Assembly (NCBI RefSeq): GCF_002812125.1
Contig: NZ_NPDQ01000008.1
Span: 62,001-126,000 of the forward strand
Length of the DNA stretch: 64,000 bases
Source of the DNA: Leptospira brenneri
GTDB lineage: Bacteria > Spirochaetota > Leptospiria > Leptospirales > Leptospiraceae
Direction: 5' to 3'
Shown one piece after another: positions 27,282 through 36,456 of the stretch. How positions within the stretch are numbered: position 1 is the first letter of the stretch; each line of letters starts with the position of its first letter. The notes beneath the pieces are model-generated. The model was not told the DNA's origin, searched no databases, and was given only the letters and a program-made list of their open reading frames with translations. The translations under genes and the position numbers were made by a program.

Positions 27282-29121
27282 ATTCATCACTCTGTTTTTA
27301 TTTTTTATATCGTGTAAGATAACACCTGGTAGTAATCTATTTGATCCAAACTCACCTACTAGTCTAGGATTACTCCTTCTGAATACAGAGCCTGTGGTTA
27401 CTATGGAATTTTCCAGCAATCGTGTCCAACCAGGAGGGACTATATATGTATCAACAAACCACGATTTTACGGTAAGGGCAGAAGGACTTAGATTACCGAT
27501 TTCTGGTGCGGGAATCAGTCCGATTGCACAGGTCATTCCTAGAAGTCGTTTTTTATATGAAGTTAGAATGAAACCATCCGTGATGAGTGGTAAGTTTAGC
27601 ATTAATCTTAAAGACTATTACCTAAACGAATCATTACTCGTCAATCCAGAGAATTTTGAGTTCGAAATTGATGCCCAACCACCTGTTTTGGAAGTTCGAA
27701 CAGGAAATGGAATCGATATCTCGGAATTAAAATCGGGATTTTTGGATATTGTTTCTAATGAAGACATTGTATGGGATGGCAAACTATCTCAAATTACACT
27801 GTCTGGTACTGCCAAAAACAGTTTGGTTGTTTCGGATGTCATCTTATCTTCGCGCAATATACGTCTGTTATTCGCTGGGAATCCAAATGCGAATGGCGGT
27901 ATACTAACGATTTCGTTTTCGAATATCAAAGATAAAGCCTCGAATTCCCAAGGGATTACCATGGTTCCCTTAAATGTTTTTGCTTTTAAAAGTGGGCCTA
28001 ATCTCAACGTGGCAAGAAGGTCTTGTGTTGGGATTGAGTTACATGACGGACGAAGGTACGTCATGGGCGGAAGGGCCAAAAAAGATGTTTTGATTAATGG
28101 GAATGGAACTTTAAGTCATAGTGAATTTTATAACTCAGTTACAAAACAGTTTGTCCAAGGCCCTGATATGGTGTATCGCAGACAAGAGTTCGATATTGTC
28201 AGGTTAAATGACGGCAGACTTCTCGTTTCTGGTGGATTTGGCGGCAAAGTAGGGAATCCATCAAATGACGGTTTGGCTTCTACTGAAGTGTATGATCCTG
28301 TAACTAATATTTGGACTGAGGGTCCATCTCTTTCTATGCCTCGTCAGTTACATAAAATGACGGTCCTTCCGAATGGTGATGTTCTGGTTGTGGGGGGATT
28401 AAGTCCTTTTAAACCTTTCCAATCAGTGGCAAGGGTGGAGTTGATCCACGTTACAAACAATCCAGCCACGATGACTGTAGAAACAATAGGAAATTTGAGT
28501 GACTCCAGAGGCAAACAAACACAGATTTTATCGCATTCTTCTGGTAAGGTGATTATTTTCGGTGGAGAACGTTCCGATGCGATAGGACCACTTGCAAATG
28601 ATTTTAATGCCTATGCCTTGGATTCTATAGAAGTTTATGATATCAGTACGAAAACTCTCACAAGTTCTACAGCAAAACTTCACAAAAGATTCAATCATTT
28701 TGTTCATGAGCTTAGTAATGGAGAAATTTTAATTTTTGGTGGTTTGAATTCTCGGTTTGATACTAGCCAACCAGTTCTCAGATCGCAAATTTATAATCCA
28801 TCGACAGATACAATCAGAGATCACAAAAATTTGCTTTTTGGAAGGGAATGGGGTTCTTCCTTTGTTTTCCCTTATGGAAAAGATCAGTTAATGATTGCGG
28901 GTGGATTGGAATACCGAACCGTAAATGGATCCACCTTTGATTCCATACAAGACACAGAATCCTGGTCTGAATCAAACAATCGTTTCTATATGACAAGCCG
29001 TTCTTTAAATGCTCGTTGGGAGGGATGCGAAATCCGTTATTCTTCTTCTGGCGGTGGAATGATTCTTGGTGGCAGGATTGGTGATATTCTTGGAAACACG
29101 GAGGAATACAGCTTTGAATAG
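27268..29121 (+). CDS. Kelch-propeller lipoprotein 2
   Basis: A 617-residue paralogue of the flanking genes. The lipoprotein signal LFLFFISC is followed by KITPGSNLFDP. One or two Ig-like domains come next, then well-formed Kelch blades such as DGRLLVSGGFGG, VYDPVTNIWTEGPSL and NGDVLVVGG. It overlaps the preceding gene by 14 bases and the next by eight, so translation is probably coupled. No enzyme motif was seen. Confidence 0.87.
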   Translation: MEKIRFITLFLFFISCKITPGSNLFDPNSPTSLGLLLLNTEPVVTMEFSSNRVQPGGTIYVSTNHDFTVRAEGLRLPISGAGISPIAQVIPRSRFLYEVRMKPSVMSGKFSINLKDYYLNESLLVNPENFEFEIDAQPPVLEVRTGNGIDISELKSGFLDIVSNEDIVWDGKLSQITLSGTAKNSLVVSDVILSSRNIRLLFAGNPNANGGILTISFSNIKDKASNSQGITMVPLNVFAFKSGPNLNVARRSCVGIELHDGRRYVMGGRAKKDVLINGNGTLSHSEFYNSVTKQFVQGPDMVYRRQEFDIVRLNDGRLLVSGGFGGKVGNPSNDGLASTEVYDPVTNIWTEGPSLSMPRQLHKMTVLPNGDVLVVGGLSPFKPFQSVARVELIHVTNNPATMTVETIGNLSDSRGKQTQILSHSSGKVIIFGGERSDAIGPLANDFNAYALDSIEVYDISTKTLTSSTAKLHKRFNHFVHELSNGEILIFGGLNSRFDTSQPVLRSQIYNPSTDTIRDHKNLLFGREWGSSFVFPYGKDQLMIAGGLEYRTVNGSTFDSIQDTESWSESNNRFYMTSRSLNARWEGCEIRYSSSGGGMILGGRIGDILGNTEEYSFE

Positions 29122-30868
29122 ATGTTTTTCTCTTTTGTTTTTTGTTTTTATTGGATGTATGTTCCCTTCTGAATATAGAAATCCATTTGATCAAAGATCA
29201 ATACAAGGGTCGCTCCTAAATACTTTTTTTAATGCTAGTTTATTTCATTGTAATGCAGATACAAATGGAAAAGCATTCGGGAGTGTAAACCAGATCTTGT
29301 TACAATGTAATAAGGAATTAGCAAATTTAGATACTGAGTATTTGGGAGAAGCCAATCAAACTATATTTTCAAATGTTCAATTTAGTATTATTGACTCAAA
29401 CCAACTTTTGGTTTCGTTTGATCCATTAACAAGCGATGGACGTTATGAGCTAACTCTCTCAGGTGTTGTGTCTTATGCGGGAGAACCTTTACTAGAGGAT
29501 AAAATTCCAATCATCATCGATACTCAAATCCCAACAGTAACTCTTGATGGTTATATCCCCATTACTGATTATACTTTCTTTTCTTCTAGGTATTGGGATT
29601 TTACAACTTCTGAACCGATGGCAAACTTCGGTCCCCCGATTTTAAGTGGAACGTTAGCGTCTTCGGTAGTCCTACGATCAGTACAAAAGGTAAGTGATAC
29701 TGCATATCGAGTGTATTTTGAAACAAACTTTTCATCTAATGGGCCTGGATCTCTAACTTTACATTTTTTTAACTCTAAAGATGACGCTTCCAATGTAGTT
29801 TCTAATTCGGTGACGGTTCAGTTTATTGGGCTTGTCCCTGGACCAAAATTAAACCAGGGCCGACAAGAATTTGAAGCTTTTCAAAATGATCATGGAGATG
29901 TGATTGCAATTTATGGATCTAGTTCTAGTGCAGAGATTTTAAGAAGAGGAGCATCTAACTTTGAATTAACAAATCCTAGTTTGCCTACCATTGCTCGTGG
30001 GGAACGTGGAGTGATGTTGGATGGAAAAAATATCCTTATCACTGGAGGAATTTTGCCCCCATCGGCATACGCCTTAACATCTAGTTATATTTTTGATTCT
30101 GAAACTGCGACACTTACTCCTACAGGAAATTTAAACGGACCAAGGCATTTACATAATATAGTCAAACTTCAGGATGGGAAGGTAATTGTATTAGGTGGGG
30201 TTCGAGATTATGCCCCTGTTACTCCTGTTGCTTTCACTACCTTGAACACTGCTGAGATTTATGATCCGGCTACAGGTATTTTTACTGAAGTTACAAATCG
30301 GATGATGACTCCAAGGTCATTTTCATGTTCGGTATTACTCAATGATGGACGAGTATTTGTCATAGGCGGGACTGACGGGATCTTCGCACCAAAAGATACA
30401 ACAGAGTTTTATAATCCAAATACACAAACATTCTCCTGGGGTCCTACTTTACCTGTCCCTGTTGGTGCGTTAAAATGTAAAACATTGGTGGATGGTAATG
30501 TTTTAATTTATGGGGCACAATTGTCTAATTTGAATAATTCAACTATGTTATTTGACGTCTCCCGAAATCAAATTTTTACCATTGCGAATTCGAAGTATAA
30601 ACGCGAATGGAGCGTTGCCTCGGAGTTACCTGATGGTGGAATCCTTTTTCATGGTGGAGCCTATCGTTACGATACCAGCGAACCAAGTAGAACCATAGAA
30701 AAACTGGATTATGCAAAGAGTAATAGCTTCTTTGATATGGGTTTGTCAAAGTATAGTGTCGCAAGGCATAGCGGTGTTAAATTTTCGGATGGTACTTTGT
30801 TTTTTCTTGGTGGAGTGGTGGGTGGGCTGTTTCATTATGAAACAGAATACTATGGACTCTCTCATTAA
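29114..30868 (+). CDS. Kelch-propeller lipoprotein 3
   Basis: About 585 residues. I start at TTG 29114 because GGAGGA lies eight bases upstream and the lipoprotein signal (FSLLFFVFIGC) then begins at the right distance. A longer reading from 29066 would bury it. After Cys comes MFPSEYRNPFDQ, the same NPFD motif as its paralogues. An Ig-like domain and Kelch blades (DGKVIVLGGVR, DGRVFVIGGTD, DGTLFFLGG) follow. It overlaps the previous gene by eight bases. Confidence 0.85.
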   Translation: MNRCFSLLFFVFIGCMFPSEYRNPFDQRSIQGSLLNTFFNASLFHCNADTNGKAFGSVNQILLQCNKELANLDTEYLGEANQTIFSNVQFSIIDSNQLLVSFDPLTSDGRYELTLSGVVSYAGEPLLEDKIPIIIDTQIPTVTLDGYIPITDYTFFSSRYWDFTTSEPMANFGPPILSGTLASSVVLRSVQKVSDTAYRVYFETNFSSNGPGSLTLHFFNSKDDASNVVSNSVTVQFIGLVPGPKLNQGRQEFEAFQNDHGDVIAIYGSSSSAEILRRGASNFELTNPSLPTIARGERGVMLDGKNILITGGILPPSAYALTSSYIFDSETATLTPTGNLNGPRHLHNIVKLQDGKVIVLGGVRDYAPVTPVAFTTLNTAEIYDPATGIFTEVTNRMMTPRSFSCSVLLNDGRVFVIGGTDGIFAPKDTTEFYNPNTQTFSWGPTLPVPVGALKCKTLVDGNVLIYGAQLSNLNNSTMLFDVSRNQIFTIANSKYKREWSVASELPDGGILFHGGAYRYDTSEPSRTIEKLDYAKSNSFFDMGLSKYSVARHSGVKFSDGTLFFLGGVVGGLFHYETEYYGLSH

Positions 30869-30873
30869 CTTAT

Positions 30874-31596
30874 ATGCCTCATGACAATGGCCGTATTTAC
30901 GGTTCCTTTAAAAAAATTTGTATCTCAGAGTCAGATTTAAAAGTGGAAGTTAACTTCATTCTTCCTAATTTAATTTCTTTAAAATCAGATTGGGAAAGAG
31001 GTTTGATCTCAGATAGCCAACTTACGTTTCAACTTGTATTGTTGTACTTGGAACGAAGAGTAAGAAAACATCCCTTTCTTAGAATGGGGAAACCATTACC
31101 AAATCGTAACCAATCTAAAGAATTTCTCGAAGTGGTTCGGTTCTACGGGATGCCTGACACAGTACGATATGCACTATGGAAATGGCATATTGGTGAGTGG
31201 GACATCCGACTGATTGACTACAACCCAAGTTCTTTGGAGATGTTAGAATCTCAAAGCCTTGGATTTCGGTATTCCACTATTAGTTGGGAACATGCCATCG
31301 AAGGAACTCTTGTGGAAAATAAGAGAGATGCCTTTGAACATCTCCTTCATGATTTAGCACATGCCTATATGTTTTTTCGTGAAGATTATGATTATGAAGG
31401 ACAAAAACAATTTTTTAAAGAAATGCATTTAGATTATGCAAAATATGAATCGGTATTGGAGACAAATCCAGTTTTTCGATCAAAATTTGATTATTGTATT
31501 TCAGATATGAACTCACACCCAGCACATTTATCTGCCTATTGGAATGCCATCAGGAGGGAAGCCGGTATACCTGTAGACTCAGGTTTCAAAGTTTAG
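30874..31596 (+). CDS. Hypothetical protein with a histidine-rich HxxxHDLAH-like motif
   Basis: A 240-residue protein of unknown function with no signal peptide. The segment AFEHLLHDLAHAYMFF near residue 155 has spaced His and Asp residues that could bind a metal. NSHPAHLSAYW near the end adds two more His. It starts five bases after the third Kelch gene and overlaps the convergent MazG-like gene by 11 bases. A metal-dependent hydrolase or ferritin-like fold is possible, but I cannot assign it. Confidence 0.8.
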   Translation: MPHDNGRIYGSFKKICISESDLKVEVNFILPNLISLKSDWERGLISDSQLTFQLVLLYLERRVRKHPFLRMGKPLPNRNQSKEFLEVVRFYGMPDTVRYALWKWHIGEWDIRLIDYNPSSLEMLESQSLGFRYSTISWEHAIEGTLVENKRDAFEHLLHDLAHAYMFFREDYDYEGQKQFFKEMHLDYAKYESVLETNPVFRSKFDYCISDMNSHPAHLSAYWNAIRREAGIPVDSGFKV

Positions 31597-31924
31597 GATT
31601 GTTTTTGTGTCTGGTTAAATCGCGTTTAGTGTTTTTTTTGATGGTTGTTTGGATGGCATCTTGCAGCGAGATTCCCATTTGATTGGCTAAACAAGTAAGG
31701 ACAAACAAAATGTCACCAATCTCACCTGGAATTTTATCTGCAGATTCACCTGACTTAAAGGATTGGTCTCCAAATTTTCTTGCCATAAGTCTAGAAAGTT
31801 CACCCACTTCTTCCATTAGAATTGCTAAGTTTGTAAGCTCGGAAAAATATCTAACACCGATGGTTTGAATCCAATCATCTACTTCGGATTGTAATTGGTT
31901 TAGAGTGACTTCATCGTTTCCCAA
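31586..31924 (-). CDS. MazG-like nucleotide pyrophosphohydrolase
   Basis: About 112 residues. The metal-binding pattern EEVGELSRL followed by GEIGDILFVL is the EExxE...ExxD signature of the MazG/dUTPase-like all-alpha family. I prefer TTG 31924, with GGAG upstream; an ATG at 31954 would overlap the preceding gene by 44 bases. These enzymes cleave (d)NTPs to monophosphates, often as housecleaning. It is the last gene of the glycan operon and may be only a passenger there. Confidence 0.85.
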   Translation of the reverse strand: MGNDEVTLNQLQSEVDDWIQTIGVRYFSELTNLAILMEEVGELSRLMARKFGDQSFKSGESADKIPGEIGDILFVLTCLANQMGISLQDAIQTTIKKNTKRDLTRHKNNPKL

Positions 31925-33056
31925 GTTTTTTCTCCAAGTCTTTTGCAAGAACATTTGTAAACTCTTTCATACCGGCTTCATTTAAATGAATTAAATCAAA
32001 ACAGTATTTTCCGTTGGTTGCTCCTAAAGAATCTTGAAGATCCATTGAATCTAAAGTTTGGTGAGAAGCCAAGGATTCGGTCAAACCATCATACCAAACT
32101 TTCATTCGGCCTTCATTGTTTACCTTTCTGATCACGTCGGAATAAGGCGCAAAAACATTAATGATATGGATGTTTTTGTTACCAATAAAGTTATACATTT
32201 TTTCTAATCTTCGGAAATAACGTTTGGTTTCTTCGGTAGCATGAGACTCTTGAGGAACTACGCTCGCAACACCACAAGTTTCAAATAACATTCTCCTATG
32301 ATCAGGATTGGATGCTTTAGGAATTTCTATAGGTAAATCTAGAGCCAATCGTTTTAGGCAATCATCGACGCTTGTTAGCTGATATTCTTCGATTGATTCT
32401 GGGTGATCATTTTCATAATCCCAAGGGTTCGTGTTTGGATTTTTGTTGGTTCTTAAGATCGATTTTAGCCTTTCGTTAAAATTGATTACAAAATCAGAAA
32501 GGTCTTTTCTGTAAGCAACGGATTTGAAGGTTAGAAAAAGGTAACTTGAAATATCTAAGTCGTATTCGAACTCATGAGCTGAGGAAATGGCTTTAAAATT
32601 CCCAAGTTCGGACAACATTGCCATGGTAGGTTCTACAATATTTTTCCGATCAACCCAAGGCATACCAGGTTCCATCACATGTAAGATGATTTTTACATTA
32701 GGAAATTCTTTTAAGTATTCTTCCAAAATCCGATGTTGGACGATGAGTTCTGAACCACGAACTGCTATGGATTGTGTTTTCCATCCCGATTTTTCTAATT
32801 TTTCATTCAGAATTCGAACACTAATCCCCTCAAAAGCTACAGAGGTCCCTACAATCAGAATGTCTGGATCTAATACATCTCGTTTTGATACAACATGCTC
32901 TGTCACCCGATTGATATTCGAAGCATAAGAATTCTTTTTCAAATAAGGTTTATAGAAACCAAGTTGTAGGAGGATCTCGAATGTTAGTAAAAACAGAATC
33001 GCAACAACTACCTTCTTATCCGTGAAAAACGAGATTGTTTCTTTTAATAAATTCAT
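31911..33056 (-). CDS. SGNH-like exported partner of MBOAT protein
   Basis: About 381 residues. ATG 33056 lies two bases after the MBOAT stop, so I prefer it to any longer reading. An N-terminal membrane anchor (VVVAILFLLTFEILLQLGF) is followed by ILIVGTSVAFEGIS, an SGNH block I like that of the protein at 13584. DLIHLNEAGMKEF near the C-terminus supplies the Asp-x-x-His pair. It is expected to pass acyl groups from the MBOAT protein to a surface glycan. Confidence 0.8.
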   Translation of the reverse strand: MNLLKETISFFTDKKVVVAILFLLTFEILLQLGFYKPYLKKNSYASNINRVTEHVVSKRDVLDPDILIVGTSVAFEGISVRILNEKLEKSGWKTQSIAVRGSELIVQHRILEEYLKEFPNVKIILHVMEPGMPWVDRKNIVEPTMAMLSELGNFKAISSAHEFEYDLDISSYLFLTFKSVAYRKDLSDFVINFNERLKSILRTNKNPNTNPWDYENDHPESIEEYQLTSVDDCLKRLALDLPIEIPKASNPDHRRMLFETCGVASVVPQESHATEETKRYFRRLEKMYNFIGNKNIHIINVFAPYSDVIRKVNNEGRMKVWYDGLTESLASHQTLDSMDLQDSLGATNGKYCFDLIHLNEAGMKEFTNVLAKDLEKKLGKR

Positions 33057-33058
33057 AT

Positions 33059-34555
33059 TTAAAATTGAAAGTAGAGGAAGTTCTGACTTTCGGTGACTCC
33101 AAAAAGTAATAATAACAATACATTCACGATAACAAAAACAGTATATTTGATCCAACTCCCAGTAAGAAGGGTAGGGATTTGTCTTTTTGAGAAAATGTAA
33201 CTTGCCGTGAAACAAATCACAAGTAGAATCCCAAATCTGTAGTTTGACCAACGATCTAACGGTGCTCCTGAATCATTTAAGAAAACTAATGCTTTCATCA
33301 TCGGAACTGCTTTTTCCATTGTCTCTGCCCGGAACATGATAAACCCAAAAGCCAAACAGAACATGGTGAAGATACGAGCAAAAAGATCGTAAGTAAATCC
33401 ACCTTTGCTATTTAGAAACTTGGCTAGTTTGGTATCTCCGTAGAACTTGTGAGAAAGTAACATAGTTCCTTGCCAAACTCCCCAACCTACATAGTGGTAA
33501 GCGGCTCCATGCCATAAACCTGCAAAAAGCCAAGTGATCATAATGTTACGAATGTACATGATGACGCTCACTCGTGATCCACCGAGTGGAATATAGATAT
33601 AATCTCTAATCCAGGTGGAAAAAGATATGTGCCATCTAGACCAATGATCCGCAATGTTTCTGCAAGACATTGGGAAATTGAAGTTCGGATTGAATTGAAA
33701 TCCGAAGAGTCGTGCAACGCCAATGGCAATGTCTGTGTATCCGGCAAAATCAAAATAGATTTGCCATCCGAAGGCTAGAGCTCCCGTCCAAATTTCGATA
33801 GAATTTAAGTTTTGGTAATTGGCAAATGTAGAATCGACAACTCGTGCAAGATTGTCAGCGAAAACAATTTTTCTTGTAAAACCAATCAAAATCAAAGCAA
33901 AAGCTGCATCGATATGTTCTTTGTAAACACTGAGGCGAAAATCTAAATCTCGAAAGAATGTTTCTGCACGAACAATCGGACCCGCAACCAGTTGAGGAAA
34001 AAAAGCTACATACAATGCAAAATCCAAAAAAGATTTTCGTGCTTCAATTTTGCGATTGTATACATCAATGGTATAACTCATCGATTGAAATGTATAAAAA
34101 GAAATTCCGACTGGAAGGATGATGTTTTGTTTTGCGAATTGGTAAGAACCTAATAGGTGGATGTCATTGATAAATCCAAGTAGAAAGTCTGTGTATTTAA
34201 AGAATCCTAAAGTTCCAATATTCACAACGAGTGAAAGAACAAGTAACCATCCTCTGACACTGTCACCATCCTTTTTCTTTTCAATTAACGTTGCTGCAAA
34301 ATAATCGATGATGGTTGAAAATATGAGAATAAATACATAAGGATTAATTTTGAAATCACAATAGAGTCTGTCTGTATAGAATTTGAATCCGTCTGTAGCC
34401 ATCGCCGAACAGGAAATCGATGATGGTTGCCAGGCCATGTAAAAATAATAACTAGTAAGTAGGAAAAAAAGTTTTTGCCAACGATTCTTTAGGACATTTC
34501 CTACGATGATCGTAAAAAAGAAAAAAACTAAAAATTCAAAAGAGTTAAATAACAT
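33059..34555 (-). CDS. MBOAT-family membrane O-acyltransferase
   Basis: A 498-residue polytopic protein with LPVGISFYTFQSMSYTIDVYNRK, FFPQLVAGPIVRAE and the catalytic-histidine motif GLWHGAAYHYVGWG near residue 348. It is a paralogue of the MBOAT at 12094. It lies in a minus-strand operon with three glycosyltransferase-like genes and its SGNH partner, so it most likely acylates the polysaccharide or lipid-linked sugar made there. Confidence 0.93.
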   Translation of the reverse strand: MLFNSFEFLVFFFFTIIVGNVLKNRWQKLFFLLTSYYFYMAWQPSSISCSAMATDGFKFYTDRLYCDFKINPYVFILIFSTIIDYFAATLIEKKKDGDSVRGWLLVLSLVVNIGTLGFFKYTDFLLGFINDIHLLGSYQFAKQNIILPVGISFYTFQSMSYTIDVYNRKIEARKSFLDFALYVAFFPQLVAGPIVRAETFFRDLDFRLSVYKEHIDAAFALILIGFTRKIVFADNLARVVDSTFANYQNLNSIEIWTGALAFGWQIYFDFAGYTDIAIGVARLFGFQFNPNFNFPMSCRNIADHWSRWHISFSTWIRDYIYIPLGGSRVSVIMYIRNIMITWLFAGLWHGAAYHYVGWGVWQGTMLLSHKFYGDTKLAKFLNSKGGFTYDLFARIFTMFCLAFGFIMFRAETMEKAVPMMKALVFLNDSGAPLDRWSNYRFGILLVICFTASYIFSKRQIPTLLTGSWIKYTVFVIVNVLLLLLFGVTESQNFLYFQF

Positions 34556-34566
34556 TTATTTTGTTC

Positions 34567-35853
34567 CTAGCGGTAAATTGATTCTTCGGCCAACTTTTCA
34601 ACAGGTCCCTGGATTCCTTCGGTATATCCAAACTTAGGTCCAATGGATCTCGGAAGAGTTGAAAATGTAAAATTTGTACTGAAGTAAAAAAGAAATAAAA
34701 CCAGGTAAATTGTATGGAGTATGGCTCTAGAGAATTTTGGTAACATAGGAATGGATAAAGACTGTAACGAATAAGAATTTAAAATCCATAAACCAATGGT
34801 GGTCCCCACCCAAAATTCAAAAAAATAACCTTCCCACCATGTATAAAATCCAATCGAGGGGATGAGCCAAAACAGCATCACTAATAGTTCTTGTTTGTAT
34901 CGGGCCCACATAGTACGGAAATTCAAAATTCCCAGACTCAAACTAAAAATCCAGAATAAAAGATTCAAATTGTAGGGAAGGTGTTTTGGATTTTGGAAGT
35001 CAAAAAGGTTCACTCGGAATTTAGGAATGACGTTCTGGAATACTAAGAATGCATCTCCTATCCCTCGATAGAAGTACAATACATAGTTTTTTTCTTCCCC
35101 AAGGCTTGTCCCCCAACGATTGATGGCAGCATACAAAAACATCCAAAAGGAAAAATGTTTTTCATCTAAAGGCCCGAGTCCTCTTTTCAGAATGAAAAAC
35201 CCCACAAATAAGTAAGAGAGGATTGTGGCGACACCGAGACAGGTTAAATAGAAAAAGATAATCCTAAGTTTTTTCCCCATACTTCTGTTAGGGGATAGGA
35301 ATACTGCCATGGGAACCATCCCAAAATGAATCACATTGGATTGGTGGAAATAAATACTAAAAAGTTGGATGATCCACAAAAGAACGAGATGTTTCCCTAG
35401 AAGTCCTAACCTTAAATAATAAATCGTTAACAAAAACAAAATTGCCATCAGACAGGAATGAATGAGCGGTGTGTCATTGTGCAAACTGTAAAACCAAAAT
35501 GCTTGGCTCACTTGAATGACGAGTGCAAGAACTACTGCAAGAAAGATATCTTTATACAGTTTATAGTAGACCCAAATAAAAAGTCCTAAAAAAAATAAGG
35601 AAAAACTTAAAATCCTTAATCTCAGGAAAAACATAATGTCCGTTGTTGGGTATATAGAACGAATCATCTTCCAATAGAGTAATCCAGAGGATTCAAAACC
35701 GAGGTGGTGTGGATTAAAAAAAGCGGATTCAATTCTGTCTTTTTGGATATTGAGTGCGTAAACACAGGAATCCCAGTCGAAAGCTCGTGAGAGGTATCTT
35801 AGATGGAATAAAAATAGGAAAAGTAAAAAGAGTAGAATGAATAACTTTTTCAA
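34567..35853 (-). CDS. Polytopic membrane protein, GT-C glycosyltransferase-like
   Basis: A 428-residue protein with about ten membrane segments. The first periplasmic loop has FDWDSCVYALN, an Asp-rich motif like those of GT-C (PMT/ArnT-type) enzymes. It starts with TTG 35853, 15 bases after the previous gene, without a strong ribosome binding site. It ends 11 bases before the MBOAT gene. Transfer of a sugar from a polyprenyl phosphate donor is inferred. Confidence 0.75.
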   Translation of the reverse strand: MKKLFILLFLLFLFLFHLRYLSRAFDWDSCVYALNIQKDRIESAFFNPHHLGFESSGLLYWKMIRSIYPTTDIMFFLRLRILSFSLFFLGLFIWVYYKLYKDIFLAVVLALVIQVSQAFWFYSLHNDTPLIHSCLMAILFLLTIYYLRLGLLGKHLVLLWIIQLFSIYFHQSNVIHFGMVPMAVFLSPNRSMGKKLRIIFFYLTCLGVATILSYLFVGFFILKRGLGPLDEKHFSFWMFLYAAINRWGTSLGEEKNYVLYFYRGIGDAFLVFQNVIPKFRVNLFDFQNPKHLPYNLNLLFWIFSLSLGILNFRTMWARYKQELLVMLFWLIPSIGFYTWWEGYFFEFWVGTTIGLWILNSYSLQSLSIPMLPKFSRAILHTIYLVLFLFYFSTNFTFSTLPRSIGPKFGYTEGIQGPVEKLAEESIYR

Positions 35854-35868
35854 AAATCAGGTTCCACT

Positions 35869-36456
35869 CTAACGTTTTAAGATACGATTGATTATTATTT
35901 TATTCTTTTTGTAAGGAAAGAAGTAAGGAGTGGCAAAAGTAGTTTTCCCATCTTTCTCCCATACAAGACGATTCCATCCCAAATAATCAATGAGTCCCCC
36001 ATGTTCAAATCCGAGTTGTAAACCTTCCGTGTTTAAATCAAACTTGTTTAGTTTTTTTCCAAGTCCGAACTTTTGAATTTGCCAAATTTCGTTTTTAACA
36101 AAGACAGTTCGCGTATTCCATTTATTTAAAAGGCGGCTAATGTCAATGAGTAGAGATGCGGCAATGTAGAAATAAACAAATGCAGAAAGATAATGATAGT
36201 ATCTCAATTCGTCTAAAAAAGGGATTTTTAAAACTTTAGTAATTTCGAGTACACCAACAAACCAATAAAAGAACTTACCTAAATAAAAAGCATAAGGTAA
36301 ACTATAGACGAAAAAAAGAACTGTCCCGAGTATCAGTAGTAAAGATGGAATCGGATTGATGGTTAGTTCGTCGTATAATGTTGTTCCGAAGTAAGTCGCT
36401 TCCCTTTTACTTCGAAATTCTTTCCATTTAGAGATCCATTGAGTAATATGTTTCAT
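35869..36456 (-). CDS. Small membrane protein of unknown function
   Basis: A 195-residue protein with two or three hydrophobic segments in residues 35-110 (SLLLILGTVLFFVYSLPYAF, YLSAFVYFYIAASLLIDI). A PH-like cytoplasmic C-terminal part (EIWQIQKFGLGKK...FATPYFFPYKKNK) follows. Its ATG overlaps the GT4 stop by four bases (ATGA), so the two are co-translated. No known family recognised. Confidence 0.8.
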   Translation of the reverse strand: MKHITQWISKWKEFRSKREATYFGTTLYDELTINPIPSLLLILGTVLFFVYSLPYAFYLGKFFYWFVGVLEITKVLKIPFLDELRYYHYLSAFVYFYIAASLLIDISRLLNKWNTRTVFVKNEIWQIQKFGLGKKLNKFDLNTEGLQLGFEHGGLIDYLGWNRLVWEKDGKTTFATPYFFPYKKNKIIINRILKR

